Shown: in pieces, positions 44,075 to 53,781 of the stretch
Layout of the letters: every line of letters starts with the position of its first letter
How positions within the stretch are numbered: position 1 is the first letter of the stretch
Assembly: GCF_000425465.1 (NCBI RefSeq)
Contig: NZ_AUDM01000006.1
Span: 107,184-171,183 of the forward strand
Length of the DNA: 64,000 nucleotides
Origin: Flavobacterium filum DSM 17961
Lineage (GTDB): Bacteria > Bacteroidota > Bacteroidia > Flavobacteriales > Flavobacteriaceae
Direction of reading: 5' to 3'
Notes under the pieces: model-generated
Told to the model about the DNA's origin: nothing
Databases searched by the model: none
The model's input: only the letters and a program-made list of their open reading frames with translations
Position numbers and translations under genes: made by a program

Positions 44075-44818
44075 ATGTTAAAAATGCTTACTCACATTGG
44101 AAAATATTTCCTGATGCTCAAAGAAGTCTTCAACAAACCCCTAAAATGGAGTGCGATGAAGAATTTAATTTTTAAAGAAATTGATGATTTAATCATTGGT
44201 TCTTTGGGAATTGTAGCGTTTATTTCCTTCTTTGTTGGCGGTGTGGTTTCCATTCAAACAGCTTTAAACCTTACGAATCCTTTAATCCCAAAATACCTTA
44301 TTGGTTTTGCTACACGACAATCGGTGATTTTAGAATTTGCCCCTACTTTTATTTCGATTATTATGGCTGGTAAAATGGGTTCATTCATTACCTCCAGCAT
44401 TGGCACCATGCGAGTCACGGAACAAATTGACGCATTGGAAGTGATGGGAGTAAATTCATTGAATTATTTAGTTTTTCCAAAAATAATTGCACTTCTCCTC
44501 TATCCTTTTGTTATCGGAATCAGTATGTTTCTTGGTGTTTTAGGAGGATGGATGGCCGGAGTTTATGGTGGATTTACTTCAAGTGATGAATTTATCATGG
44601 GATTGCAGACAGAGTTTATTCCATTTCATATTACGTATGCTTTTATAAAAACATTTGTGTTTGCCATCATTTTAGCAACTATTCCGTCCTATCATGGTTA
44701 TTATATGAAAGGTGGTGCTTTAGAAGTTGGTAAAGCCAGTACCGTTTCATTTGTGTGGTGTTCTGTTGCCATCATTTTAGCTAATTATATTCTAACCCAA
44801 TTATTATTGAGCAAATGA
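44075..44818 (+). CDS. mlaE: MlaE-family ABC transporter permease
   Basis: A 247-residue integral membrane protein with five or six helices. Family features are IVAFISFFVGGVVSIQTAL, the RQSVILEFAPTFISIIMAGK motif, and the VTEQIDALEVMGVN coupling segment, all typical of MlaE/YrbE. It overlaps the ATPase gene by 4 bases (ATGA). Together they form the core of an MCE-type phospholipid transporter that maintains outer-membrane asymmetry. No MlaD, MlaC or MlaB gene follows. Confidence 0.92.
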   Translation: MLKMLTHIGKYFLMLKEVFNKPLKWSAMKNLIFKEIDDLIIGSLGIVAFISFFVGGVVSIQTALNLTNPLIPKYLIGFATRQSVILEFAPTFISIIMAGKMGSFITSSIGTMRVTEQIDALEVMGVNSLNYLVFPKIIALLLYPFVIGISMFLGVLGGWMAGVYGGFTSSDEFIMGLQTEFIPFHITYAFIKTFVFAIILATIPSYHGYYMKGGALEVGKASTVSFVWCSVAIILANYILTQLLLSK

Positions 44819-45579
44819 TAGAAATCAAAAACATAGAAAAGTCATTTGGCGACTCGAAAGTTTTAAAAGGTATTTCTACCATTTTTGAGACCGGTAAAAC
44901 CAATTTAATTATAGGTCAATCCGGTTCTGGTAAAACGGTTTTATTGAAATCACTTTTAGGAATTCACACCCCAGAGATAGGCACTATTTCTTTTGACGGA
45001 AGAATATATTCCGAATTAAATGCAGACGAAAAGAGAGCTTTACGTACTGAAATTGGAATGGTTTTTCAAGGAAGTGCATTGTTTGACAGTATGACGGTTG
45101 AGGAAAATGTGGGCTTCCCATTAAAAATGTTTACCAATCAATCTCCTAAAGAAATTCAAGAACGAGTTGATTTTGTGTTGAACAGAGTAAATTTGGTGAA
45201 TGCTCATACCAAAAAACCTTCAGAAATTTCAGGAGGTATGCAAAAAAGGGTTGCTATTGCCAGAGCAATCGTGAACAATCCAAAATATTTATTTTGTGAT
45301 GAGCCCAACTCGGGTTTAGATCCAAAAACAGCCATCGTAATTGACAACCTAATTCATGAAATTACCGTAGAATACAATATTACAACTGTAATTAATACAC
45401 ATGATATGAATTCTGTTATGGAAATTGGCGAAAAAATCATTTTTCTAAAGGAAGGAATTTTAGCTTGGGAAGGTTCTAAAAAAGACATTTTCAAAACCGA
45501 CAACGAAGCAATTGTTGACTTTGTCTATTCTTCCAATCTTTTCAAAAAAATCAGAAAAGCACAGAATAAAGAAATATAA
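44815..45579 (+). CDS. mlaF: MlaF-like ABC transporter ATP-binding protein
   Basis: A 254-residue ATPase. Walker A is GQSGSGKT (near residue 34), signature SGGMQKRV, Walker B YLFCDEPNSGLDP, and the switch histidine in NTHDMNS. The D-loop region shows NSGLDPKT as in MlaF. It is translationally coupled to the permease gene. The gene converges with the T9SS type B gene, leaving only two bases between stops, so transcription probably reads into the antisense of its neighbour. Confidence 0.92.
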   Translation: MIEIKNIEKSFGDSKVLKGISTIFETGKTNLIIGQSGSGKTVLLKSLLGIHTPEIGTISFDGRIYSELNADEKRALRTEIGMVFQGSALFDSMTVEENVGFPLKMFTNQSPKEIQERVDFVLNRVNLVNAHTKKPSEISGGMQKRVAIARAIVNNPKYLFCDEPNSGLDPKTAIVIDNLIHEITVEYNITTVINTHDMNSVMEIGEKIIFLKEGILAWEGSKKDIFKTDNEAIVDFVYSSNLFKKIRKAQNKEI

Positions 45580-45581
45580 GT

Positions 45582-48500
45582 TTATCTTTCATGTGTGAGA
45601 TACACCCATCCTGTTTTGGCATTACCATCCGGAAATTCAATGTAGTAGTAATAGGTTGCACTAGGAAGTATATTCCCATTAAAGTCTTGTCCTTTCCATT
45701 GATCAACATAATCTGCTAGCTCATAAACTGTTCTTCCGTATCGATTATAAATTTTAACTTTTCTAATCTCGCCAAAACCGGATAAATCAAATGCGTCATT
45801 TGAACCATCATTATTAGAAGATACTCCTCTTGGAATTATACAAATGGTTTGCGGAACAAAAATAGATTGTGTTACAGAACACCCTTCTTCTGTAGTTACT
45901 GTTAAGTAATATAGTCCTCTTTCGCCATTGGTTATATCAATTGAACTTTCTGAACTTGAAAAACCATTGGGTCCACTCCATTCAAAATTTACATCTGATG
46001 AAACAAATGAATTTTGAACTATTGACATTGATACAATCATCCGCTCATTTAAACATTCTCTATTTAAACTAAATTGAGGTAGACTACTAATATTGATATC
46101 GACACTTACCATTGGAGATGAACATTCTTGAGTTGTAATTGTTAATGAATAAGTACCTCCATTACTAGGTTGCAAATTTTGAATAATTGGATTTTGCTCG
46201 TTTGAACTAAATCCATTAGGACCAACCCAATTGTATGTTCCGTTTGTAATTGTTGAAGCAAAAAGTTGCAGTTCACCGGTTTCACAAACGATTGGACTTG
46301 CTTGAATAATTGGAGCCTGAGGAACTTCAAACAATTGAATTTCTACTTGTGTTTCTGAAAATGTATCACAACCTCCCTCTACCCTATAATTAAATTGATA
46401 AATACCGGATGGCAGGTTCGTAGTATTCCATAAATTTTCACTTAAAGTACCGCTAGTTGTGATTTCAGACCAATCCCCGTTTACAGAAAAATCGCCCGTT
46501 AAAAAGGAAAATAAATCTAGAACATTTTGACTTCCACAAAACGATTGATTAACTCCAATTCCCGCTTGAGGATTCAAAATATCTTGACTTAATTCATAGG
46601 TTAATTCAAAATTTATACAACTAGAAGGATTTGAAGGATTGGTAATTTCAACATGATAAATTCCATTATCAACAGCCGGGTTAAATCCGGACAATTCTAA
46701 AGTATTATTTGTACTGAGGATTGCCGAAGGATTATCACTTCTCCACCATCTGTAATTTAAAAATGGAAAATTAGGTGTTGACAAAATTGCGGTTTGATTG
46801 AAACATAAATTAAACGCTGTAATGGTAAAAGTAAATGGATTAAAAATCTCAAATTCAGCATTTCTTATGTTACCGCACGTATCTTGAACTTGAAAAAGAT
46901 AAGTTCCGGTTTGCAATCCAACAAATAAATTGGAGAACTGATTATCAACAAAAAAGGGTTGACCGTTTCTTTGTATAATTCTATATTGAAGAGGTGCTAC
47001 ACCAGAAGCATCAACAATTACATCACTCAATCCGTTTTGACAAGAAAAACTAAACACTTGATTAATTCTAGGCAGACCATCTATTTCGAACTCAAAAAGA
47101 TTATCAACACAATATTGAGCCGTACTGCCATTACTCACAATTTGATACCTTTTCATAACCCTGAATAAACCAGAATATGCTAAATTAAGATTGTTTGTAT
47201 TGTTAGATAAAACAACAGCATTTGTGTTATTGAATGGTGTACCTTCAACATAGGGTAAACCCGTTCCCGGATGACCCCAACTATTCAAAGCGGGATAATA
47301 TTTTTGTAGCCAATAATTAGGTGCTCCAAAATTATTACTGGTGTGCATCAATTCTAAATTAAAAGAACCACAGTTTTCATCTAAATTAAATTCTGTATTA
47401 GAAAAATATCCTTGAATTGTTACGACCGTTACATTGAGATTTCCACAAGTATCAATGGATTGAATAGAATAATTTCCCGTAGGAAGACCTGTTAAAATTA
47501 AATCTCCGTTGTTATTGATATTAGAAGAAACATCATAAGGTATTGGAAAAGGAAAACCCGGTGGTGCTGCAATAATGAATACATTTTCAAAGCCATTTGC
47601 TCCATTCAAATTGAGAGAACCGTTTCCAATTCCACAACCTTCCATCACAAAAATAATTGGAGATTGAGCATTTGATGGATTAACAATTATTGTTAATTCG
47701 TATGGCTCATTACATTCATTCACTCCAACTACAACATAACTACCTGCTGATAGCGGACCGGTAATGGGATAACCTCCCGAACCAATTGGCAAATCATAAG
47801 GTATTGGATTTGTTGTATAAGTATCAGGTGCACTTATTATTGTGGCATTTAAAGCAAATGTAATTTGATAGTTGGCTAAATTACATGTTTCATCAATTAA
47901 TTCTGAATAAGCATCAAATTCTGGAACAGCGATAATTCCATTTCCTGAAATTGAAAATCCACAACTATCAGTAATTGAGTAGGTGTAATTATACACCTCA
48001 TCATTAACTAAAGTATAGGTTTGCGTTACAATTGAACTATTTGTAAATCCCGTGGTAAAAACCTGATCAAAAACAACCGGACTAGCATTGGGAGGAAAAA
48101 TGGTGAATTGAATCGTTAAAGGATATACAATTGTACCTGATTCATATTGAATATTTTGATAAAAAACAACAGTATCACAACTGGATAATACTTGGTTTGT
48201 CTTCACTTGCATGTCTAAATCATTGGGTAAGTTGACAGCAATTAAGGTGTAAGTTTGCACAACTGCATCACCACATATATCATAAACTCTAAACACATAT
48301 TCTCCTGATACTAATCCTGAAAAAACATTTGAAGATTGAGGAGGAAAAATAATTGGTCCTGAAATAATTTCATAGGAAACAGCGGTTCCGGTTAAAATAT
48401 TTACAGTTATGCTGCTACCTGAATTACATGAACCATTCTGATTTGTCAGCTGAAAACTAAGCGGTTGTATTTGATTTAAAATAGTAACATTGGCTTGTTG

Positions 48501-48818
48501 TGTATTGGTTTGATCATTTAAAACCTGAGTAGCAATTACTAGATAGTCTCCTGCATTTAAACCCGAAACTATCGAAGTGGTTACAGTAACTAGCGGTACC
48601 GTTGTATTTGGTAATAAATAAACACTATATATAAAATTAGCACCATTTGTTGCACCGTTCACTTCAAAAGTTAAAGTCCCATTTCCGGTACAAGTTTGGT
48701 TAGTTGGCGTAACGACTAATGTAAAATCAGATAGTTGAGCTTGTATTGTAGTGCACCAAAACAACACGAACAAAAGAATCGATTTTGATTGGTAAAATGA
48801 AATACAAATTCTCTTCAT
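45582..48818 (-). CDS. Surface protein with T9SS type B (gliding-associated) C-terminal domain
   Basis: A 1078-residue secreted protein. A signal peptide covers about residues 1-28. The body is a series of Ig-like/PKD-like beta domains rich in Asn, Thr and Cys, with recurring D-x-C-G-N segments (VYDICGDAV, SIDTCGNLN, VQDTCGNIR) and near the end two YSLTIT/YYLTVT-type Ig modules. The last 85 residues are the CHU-C/type B sorting domain: GVSSNNDGSNDAFDLSGFGE, KIYNRYGRTVYE and TYYYYIEF. It is likely an adhesin or gliding-surface component; type B substrates are usually attached or retained. The domain-by-domain function is not assignable by eye. Confidence 0.88.
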   Translation of the reverse strand: MKRICISFYQSKSILLFVLFWCTTIQAQLSDFTLVVTPTNQTCTGNGTLTFEVNGATNGANFIYSVYLLPNTTVPLVTVTTSIVSGLNAGDYLVIATQVLNDQTNTQQANVTILNQIQPLSFQLTNQNGSCNSGSSITVNILTGTAVSYEIISGPIIFPPQSSNVFSGLVSGEYVFRVYDICGDAVVQTYTLIAVNLPNDLDMQVKTNQVLSSCDTVVFYQNIQYESGTIVYPLTIQFTIFPPNASPVVFDQVFTTGFTNSSIVTQTYTLVNDEVYNYTYSITDSCGFSISGNGIIAVPEFDAYSELIDETCNLANYQITFALNATIISAPDTYTTNPIPYDLPIGSGGYPITGPLSAGSYVVVGVNECNEPYELTIIVNPSNAQSPIIFVMEGCGIGNGSLNLNGANGFENVFIIAAPPGFPFPIPYDVSSNINNNGDLILTGLPTGNYSIQSIDTCGNLNVTVVTIQGYFSNTEFNLDENCGSFNLELMHTSNNFGAPNYWLQKYYPALNSWGHPGTGLPYVEGTPFNNTNAVVLSNNTNNLNLAYSGLFRVMKRYQIVSNGSTAQYCVDNLFEFEIDGLPRINQVFSFSCQNGLSDVIVDASGVAPLQYRIIQRNGQPFFVDNQFSNLFVGLQTGTYLFQVQDTCGNIRNAEFEIFNPFTFTITAFNLCFNQTAILSTPNFPFLNYRWWRSDNPSAILSTNNTLELSGFNPAVDNGIYHVEITNPSNPSSCINFELTYELSQDILNPQAGIGVNQSFCGSQNVLDLFSFLTGDFSVNGDWSEITTSGTLSENLWNTTNLPSGIYQFNYRVEGGCDTFSETQVEIQLFEVPQAPIIQASPIVCETGELQLFASTITNGTYNWVGPNGFSSNEQNPIIQNLQPSNGGTYSLTITTQECSSPMVSVDINISSLPQFSLNRECLNERMIVSMSIVQNSFVSSDVNFEWSGPNGFSSSESSIDITNGERGLYYLTVTTEEGCSVTQSIFVPQTICIIPRGVSSNNDGSNDAFDLSGFGEIRKVKIYNRYGRTVYELADYVDQWKGQDFNGNILPSATYYYYIEFPDGNAKTGWVYLTHER

Positions 48819-48857
48819 TTATCTTATTTTTTCATAAATATAAGAAAAATTGCTGAA

Positions 48858-51227
48858 TTATTTCTTTTTAAACAATTTTCCAATCAATTTTCTAACGTCA
48901 TCTAATCGTTCTAAATTTTCAGTAAATGTGTCTAAAGCACCCGGATTTTTTAAATCTAATTTTGAATTCCCATCGATTCCAAATTGAAGAGGATATATTA
49001 AAATCACATTGTTTTTATCGAAATACTTGTTCATGTATGTTGGGATGTGCTGCATTACTGAATTGAAAGACAAATTTGATTTTCTACTCATTACTACGAC
49101 AAAAGCATCATCTTTATTAACATTTCTGGAGAGAATCAAAAAATCTTCCCAATCAGAAAAAAGATTAAAATCTGCATCAACAGGATGTTTTGCATGAATA
49201 TCTTTGATTAAATTCAAGGTGGTTTCACCAGCGTAAAATATAATTTTAGAACTCGTATTTTTACCTAAATTCCAAATTTTTAACAACCAAAACGGAAAAC
49301 CAATTTCACGTTCAGCACGTTCCGGAATCACAACAATATATCTTTTAATGGTTGATATAGGCTGAACAGATTTATAAATATATGTGGTTGTATTACATTT
49401 ATTTAGCACTCCATCCGTCAAAGGACCATATAAACTCTCAGCAGAGCCGAGTGTTTCTGTTTGTCCTAAAATTATATCCGTAATTTTTTGCTCTTTTACT
49501 ACACCGTTGATGCCGTTTAACGTATTTAAATCATACCGCATCAACATATTTAATTTATTATCCGTTGCAGAAGCTACAACTGCCGCTTTATCCACAATTT
49601 TCTTTGCTTTTGATTCTATTGATAACGATGAGGAATTATGATTAATAACATTTAATGCAAATAGTCCGGTTTTATTTTTTTTTGATTTAATTGTAACGGC
49701 TAATTGAATTAATTCTTCTACCGTTTCAATATTTTTCATCGGAATTAAAATCCGCTCATCACTTTCAACAGGTTCTTCACCTTCATTTTCATCATTGTCT
49801 TCTTCCATTAATGCAATGTTATAAGCTCCTTTTTGAGCAACAAATGAGGCGATTGTACAGGTTATCAGAATCATTAAAATTGTACCATTCAAGACACTTT
49901 CGTTCAATAATCTATTTGGAAGTTTAATTTCTGATAATTTCCCTTGATTGAATGTTAATTCAGACTTATCAGCTAATTTATATTTACCATTAGCCGGAAT
50001 TCCTGCCACAAAACCTTGATTACCAACTTTTGGAAAATCTCCTTTTTCCAATCCATCAAATAGAATTTCTGAATTATTCTCAGTAATTAATGTATTTCTT
50101 TTCAAATGAATTTCATTGTATTCGTTTACACTTTTATAGTCAACAATAATATTAAAACCAACCAAAACAGCTGCTAATGTTGCTGCTGCTTGTGCATTAC
50201 TCAACCCAAAAATTAATCTTCTTTCATCTGAAGAAAAACCATATATTTTTTGAGTAATATATGCCGGTAAATACTTTCCTATAATTGCACAAATCGTCAT
50301 TATACCTGCTACTTCAATTGTATTCGAATCCTTAATAAAGGCTTTATAATCAATTAGCATTCCCACTCCTATCAGAAAAAAAGGAATAAAAAGTGCATTT
50401 CCTACAAATTCTATCCTATTCATTAACGGAGAAGTATGCGGAATGAGTCGATTCAAAGCTAATCCGGCTAAGAAGGCACCAATAATTGCTTCAATTCCGG
50501 CTAATTCAGCGAGCGTACAACCCAAAAAAACCATCGCTAATACAAAAATGTATTGCGAAATATTATCATCAAAACGTTTAAAAAACCAACGCCCAATGAT
50601 AGGAAAAATAAGCATGACTACTAATCCAAAAACCAACACCGAAACTCCTAAACGAATCCAAAACTCTTGGTTAATCTCTCCTGTTTGCATTCCGGCTATT
50701 ACGGCCAAAACCAAAAGAGCAAGTGTGTCGGTTATCATTGTTCCACCAACTGTAATGTTTACAGCTCTATTTTTTGCCACACCTAATTTACTCACAAGTG
50801 GATAAGCTAATAGCGTATGTGAAGCAAACATACTGGCTAGTAAAACAGAAGTAGGCATTGAAAATTTTAGCACATAGTATCCAACAACAGTTCCTAAAAT
50901 CATGGGAATTGAAAAAGTAAGCATTCCAAAAACCAAACTTTTTCGGCTATTTTTTTTGAATTCTGCTAAGTCAATTTCTAAACCCGCCAAGAACATAATA
51001 TATTGTAAACCAACCGTTCCAAACAAAATAATACTCATATCGCGTGCAATCAAATTGAAGCCATTTGGTCCAATTAGTGCCCCGGCAATGATTAGTCCGA
51101 TAAGATGAGGAATTCTTAATTTGTTTAAAAGAATCGGGGCAAATAGAATTATAAAGAGTAGTAATGAAAACAATAATACCGGATTTTTGAGCGGTAACGT
51201 AAAATCTATGCCTAAAAGTGGTATCAT
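48858..51227 (-). CDS. CPA2-family cation:proton antiporter with USP-like cytoplasmic domain
   Basis: A 789-residue membrane protein. The first about 480 residues contain 12-13 helices of the KefB/NhaP type (LRIPHLIGLIIAGALIGPNG; LFLAGLEIDLAEF; AGIEAIIGAFLAGLALNRL). A hydrophilic insert of about 78 residues (364-441) interrupts the last two helices. After helix 13 an acidic linker (EEDNDENEGEEPVESDE) leads to a C-terminal Universal-stress-like domain (about 490-790). It probably exchanges Na+ or K+ for H+. Its start lies 2 bases from the DUF389 gene stop, so the two probably form an operon. Confidence 0.88.
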   Translation of the reverse strand: MIPLLGIDFTLPLKNPVLLFSLLLFIILFAPILLNKLRIPHLIGLIIAGALIGPNGFNLIARDMSIILFGTVGLQYIMFLAGLEIDLAEFKKNSRKSLVFGMLTFSIPMILGTVVGYYVLKFSMPTSVLLASMFASHTLLAYPLVSKLGVAKNRAVNITVGGTMITDTLALLVLAVIAGMQTGEINQEFWIRLGVSVLVFGLVVMLIFPIIGRWFFKRFDDNISQYIFVLAMVFLGCTLAELAGIEAIIGAFLAGLALNRLIPHTSPLMNRIEFVGNALFIPFFLIGVGMLIDYKAFIKDSNTIEVAGIMTICAIIGKYLPAYITQKIYGFSSDERRLIFGLSNAQAAATLAAVLVGFNIIVDYKSVNEYNEIHLKRNTLITENNSEILFDGLEKGDFPKVGNQGFVAGIPANGKYKLADKSELTFNQGKLSEIKLPNRLLNESVLNGTILMILITCTIASFVAQKGAYNIALMEEDNDENEGEEPVESDERILIPMKNIETVEELIQLAVTIKSKKNKTGLFALNVINHNSSSLSIESKAKKIVDKAAVVASATDNKLNMLMRYDLNTLNGINGVVKEQKITDIILGQTETLGSAESLYGPLTDGVLNKCNTTTYIYKSVQPISTIKRYIVVIPERAEREIGFPFWLLKIWNLGKNTSSKIIFYAGETTLNLIKDIHAKHPVDADFNLFSDWEDFLILSRNVNKDDAFVVVMSRKSNLSFNSVMQHIPTYMNKYFDKNNVILIYPLQFGIDGNSKLDLKNPGALDTFTENLERLDDVRKLIGKLFKKK

Positions 51228-51228
51228 T

Positions 51229-52623
51229 TTAATTCAATTTACTGATGATTAACTTATCATTATTTAATTTCAGCCTAAGCCATTTCTGAATTTTTTGCTC
51301 TTGAGAAAAAATTTGATTTTGATTTACATTTGGCTTCCATTTTAAATATATCAATGGTATAGTATCTATTTCTGTAAAATTAGTTTTTAATAACTTCGAG
51401 TAAGCGACTTCAGAAACATCATTGTAATTTATTTTAATTTCTTTCGCTATTTGATCAAATGGTATTTTACTTTTTTCAGACAAATAAAGCTGTTTTTGCA
51501 ATTCGATGATCTCTTTTTCTTGCTTAATTAACAATTCTTCCTTTTTGTTTAATATTTGTTGCGTAGTGAAATAAGTTGATTCTAATTTTTCCAGCATGTT
51601 TTGCGTTTCAAGATTCTCAACACTTTGTGTAATTTCAAATATAACATCAGGATAACCTTGCTTTTCAAGTTTAGCACGCCATTCTTCAACATTCTCTTTT
51701 GAAACCGACTTTCCTACAGTTGCAAAGGAAATAGTTTTTGTTTGAAAATTAATTTTCTGATTCAAAACTACAACATCTTTATCTAAATTGAAATTTGTAA
51801 TAATTGAGTTCACTTTCTGTTCAAAATCGGATTTTTTATAAAGTCCGTAGAACATGTATATACTAGGTAATAAAATCAAAAAAGCTACTAAGTAAACTAA
51901 TTGAGAAATTCTTTTTCTGTGAGAGGAATTTAAATATTCCTTCATTGGAAACTGAAGTGACTTTACAATAATAAAGGTTGATAAAGCAATAAATATGGTA
52001 TTAATGGTAAACAAATACATTGCACCACCAAAAAAATTCCACTTATGTGTAGCAAGACCATAACCCGCTGTACAAAGTGGAGGCATTAAAGCAGTTGCAA
52101 TAGCTACACCGGCAATTGTATTTATTTGTTTATTTTTTCTGCTCAATGCCACAAATAAAGCAGAACCGCCTGCAAAAGCGATAATTACATCTCTAACATC
52201 AGGAAAAGTTCTAGCAATCAATTCTTTTGTTTCTTCCTGAAACATTGGAATACTAAAAAACAAAAAGGACGTGAATAAGGCTAAAACAACCATTATCCCA
52301 AAATTCTTTACCGCTTTTCTCATCAAATCAACATCGTTGATACCTAGTGAAAGACCAATCCCTACAATCGGCCCCATTAAAGGTGAAATTAACATTGCAC
52401 CAATAACCACGGCAGTAGAGCTTGTATTTAATCCTGCTGATGCTATTAAAATAGAAAAAATCAAGACCCATGCACCTTGTCCTTTAATAGAAATTCCGGA
52501 AGTCACCTCTTCAATCGTTGCTTCATGATTGGTGTCTTCGCGGATATCTAAAATATCTTTTAGAAATAATTTAAAACTATTCCAATTGTATTTTAGAGGA
52601 CGATTAGAGGATGTATTATCCAT
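51229..52623 (-). CDS. DUF389 membrane protein
   Basis: A 464-residue protein. Hydrophobic core at about 45-300 with the DUF389 hallmarks SSTAVVIGAMLISPLMGPIV and TALMPPLCTAGYGLA. The C-terminal part contains a coiled-coil (about 345-400, LEKLESTYFTTQQILNKKEE) and a short folded end. Function is unknown. Tight coupling to the CPA2 antiporter suggests a joint role in ion homeostasis or osmotic stress. No regulator is visible. Confidence 0.85.
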   Translation of the reverse strand: MDNTSSNRPLKYNWNSFKLFLKDILDIREDTNHEATIEEVTSGISIKGQGAWVLIFSILIASAGLNTSSTAVVIGAMLISPLMGPIVGIGLSLGINDVDLMRKAVKNFGIMVVLALFTSFLFFSIPMFQEETKELIARTFPDVRDVIIAFAGGSALFVALSRKNKQINTIAGVAIATALMPPLCTAGYGLATHKWNFFGGAMYLFTINTIFIALSTFIIVKSLQFPMKEYLNSSHRKRISQLVYLVAFLILLPSIYMFYGLYKKSDFEQKVNSIITNFNLDKDVVVLNQKINFQTKTISFATVGKSVSKENVEEWRAKLEKQGYPDVIFEITQSVENLETQNMLEKLESTYFTTQQILNKKEELLIKQEKEIIELQKQLYLSEKSKIPFDQIAKEIKINYNDVSEVAYSKLLKTNFTEIDTIPLIYLKWKPNVNQNQIFSQEQKIQKWLRLKLNNDKLIISKLN

Positions 52624-52625
52624 AC

Positions 52626-53684
52626 TTAATTTTTAATTTTTTGAACAATCGCTTTAATATCTTGTTCTTTATTTTTAGGATAAATCAACAAAGTATTCCC
52701 TTGATCTACAACAATGTAATCGTTCAAACCATCAATCACAACTACCTTTTTACCTTCCGTTCGAATGATATTATTTGAAGCATTTTCCAAAACAACAGAA
52801 GCATTGACAACAGCGTTATTTTGTTCGTCTTTATCTAGTTTTTCATGTAAAGAACCCCACGTTCCCAAGTCATTCCAGTCAAAAGTTGCGGGTAGGACAA
52901 ATACATTTTGAGCTTTTTCTAAGATGGCATAATCGATAGAAATATTTTCTGCTGAAGCATAATTTTGATGAATGAAATCAATTTCTGCTTCTGTGTTATA
53001 CTTTTCAAAACCCTCTAAAAACAATTGATTCATTTGAGGTTGAAAAGCAGCAAAAGCTTCCGTAATTGATTGGACTGACCAAATAAAAATACCACCATTC
53101 CAAAGGAAATTTCCACTTTCTAGAAACGATTTTGCAGTAGCATAATCGGGTTTTTCACGAAACTGATTTACTTTTTTAATTGGATTTGAATCAGATTTGT
53201 CAAATTCGATATATCCAAAACCGGTATTGGGAAAAGTGGGTTGAATACCTAACGTCATCAATGCATTTTCGTTCTGACAATACTCAAAACATTGCTGCAA
53301 ATTTGAAACAAAAGCGGTTTCATCTTCAATCCAATGATCACTTGGAGCCACAACCATCACGGCATCAGGATTCATTTTTTTAATTTTTAAAGAAGCATAT
53401 AAAATACAAGGAGCTGTATTCCGCATAGTAGGCTCCAACAAAACCTGCTCTGGTTTTACCAAAGGCAATTGCTTCAAAACCAAATCATTGTACCTTTCAT
53501 TAGTTAAAATTAGAATGTTTTCGGTTGGAATTAATTTGGATAACCGACTAAACGTTTTTTGAATCAAGGTTTCACCCGAACCCAACATATCGTGAAATTG
53601 TTTCGGAAATTCGGTTGTGCTTACTGGCCAAAAACGGGAACCTACTCCACCGGCCATTAGTATTGCGTAATAATTTTTGTTCAT
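52626..53684 (-). CDS. manC: Mannose-1-phosphate guanylyltransferase
   Basis: A 352-residue nucleotidyltransferase forming GDP-mannose from mannose-1-phosphate and GTP. The signature is MAGGVGSRFWPVS, with EPTMRNTAPCI, the VAPSDHWI region, FREKPD and NFLWNGGIFIW. It is the single-domain form without an isomerase part. Its product feeds glycan and O-antigen-like synthesis. It is 2 bases from the DUF389 gene and may head this minus-strand transcript. Confidence 0.93.
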   Translation of the reverse strand: MNKNYYAILMAGGVGSRFWPVSTTEFPKQFHDMLGSGETLIQKTFSRLSKLIPTENILILTNERYNDLVLKQLPLVKPEQVLLEPTMRNTAPCILYASLKIKKMNPDAVMVVAPSDHWIEDETAFVSNLQQCFEYCQNENALMTLGIQPTFPNTGFGYIEFDKSDSNPIKKVNQFREKPDYATAKSFLESGNFLWNGGIFIWSVQSITEAFAAFQPQMNQLFLEGFEKYNTEAEIDFIHQNYASAENISIDYAILEKAQNVFVLPATFDWNDLGTWGSLHEKLDKDEQNNAVVNASVVLENASNNIIRTEGKKVVVIDGLNDYIVVDQGNTLLIYPKNKEQDIKAIVQKIKN

Positions 53685-53689
53685 TGTAT

Positions 53690-53781
53690 GAGATGCTGAG
53701 TTACTGAGACTCTGAGTTACTAAGTTTTTACAAATATAGTAAAGTTGCTGAGTTACTGAGTGGCTGAGATGCTGAGTTTTT
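53690..53781. repeat. GCTGAGTTACTGAG tandem repeat
   Basis: Degenerate 14-base units recur from just upstream of manC into the 3' end of the neighbouring membrane-protein gene (GAGATGCTGAG, GAGTTACTGAG, GAGTGGCTGAG). The left half is split by a short AT-rich interval. Confidence 0.75.

Noticed and set aside
53690..53781. CRISPR array
   Set aside because: The units are degenerate, adjacent and have no unique spacers; no cas gene is in the window.
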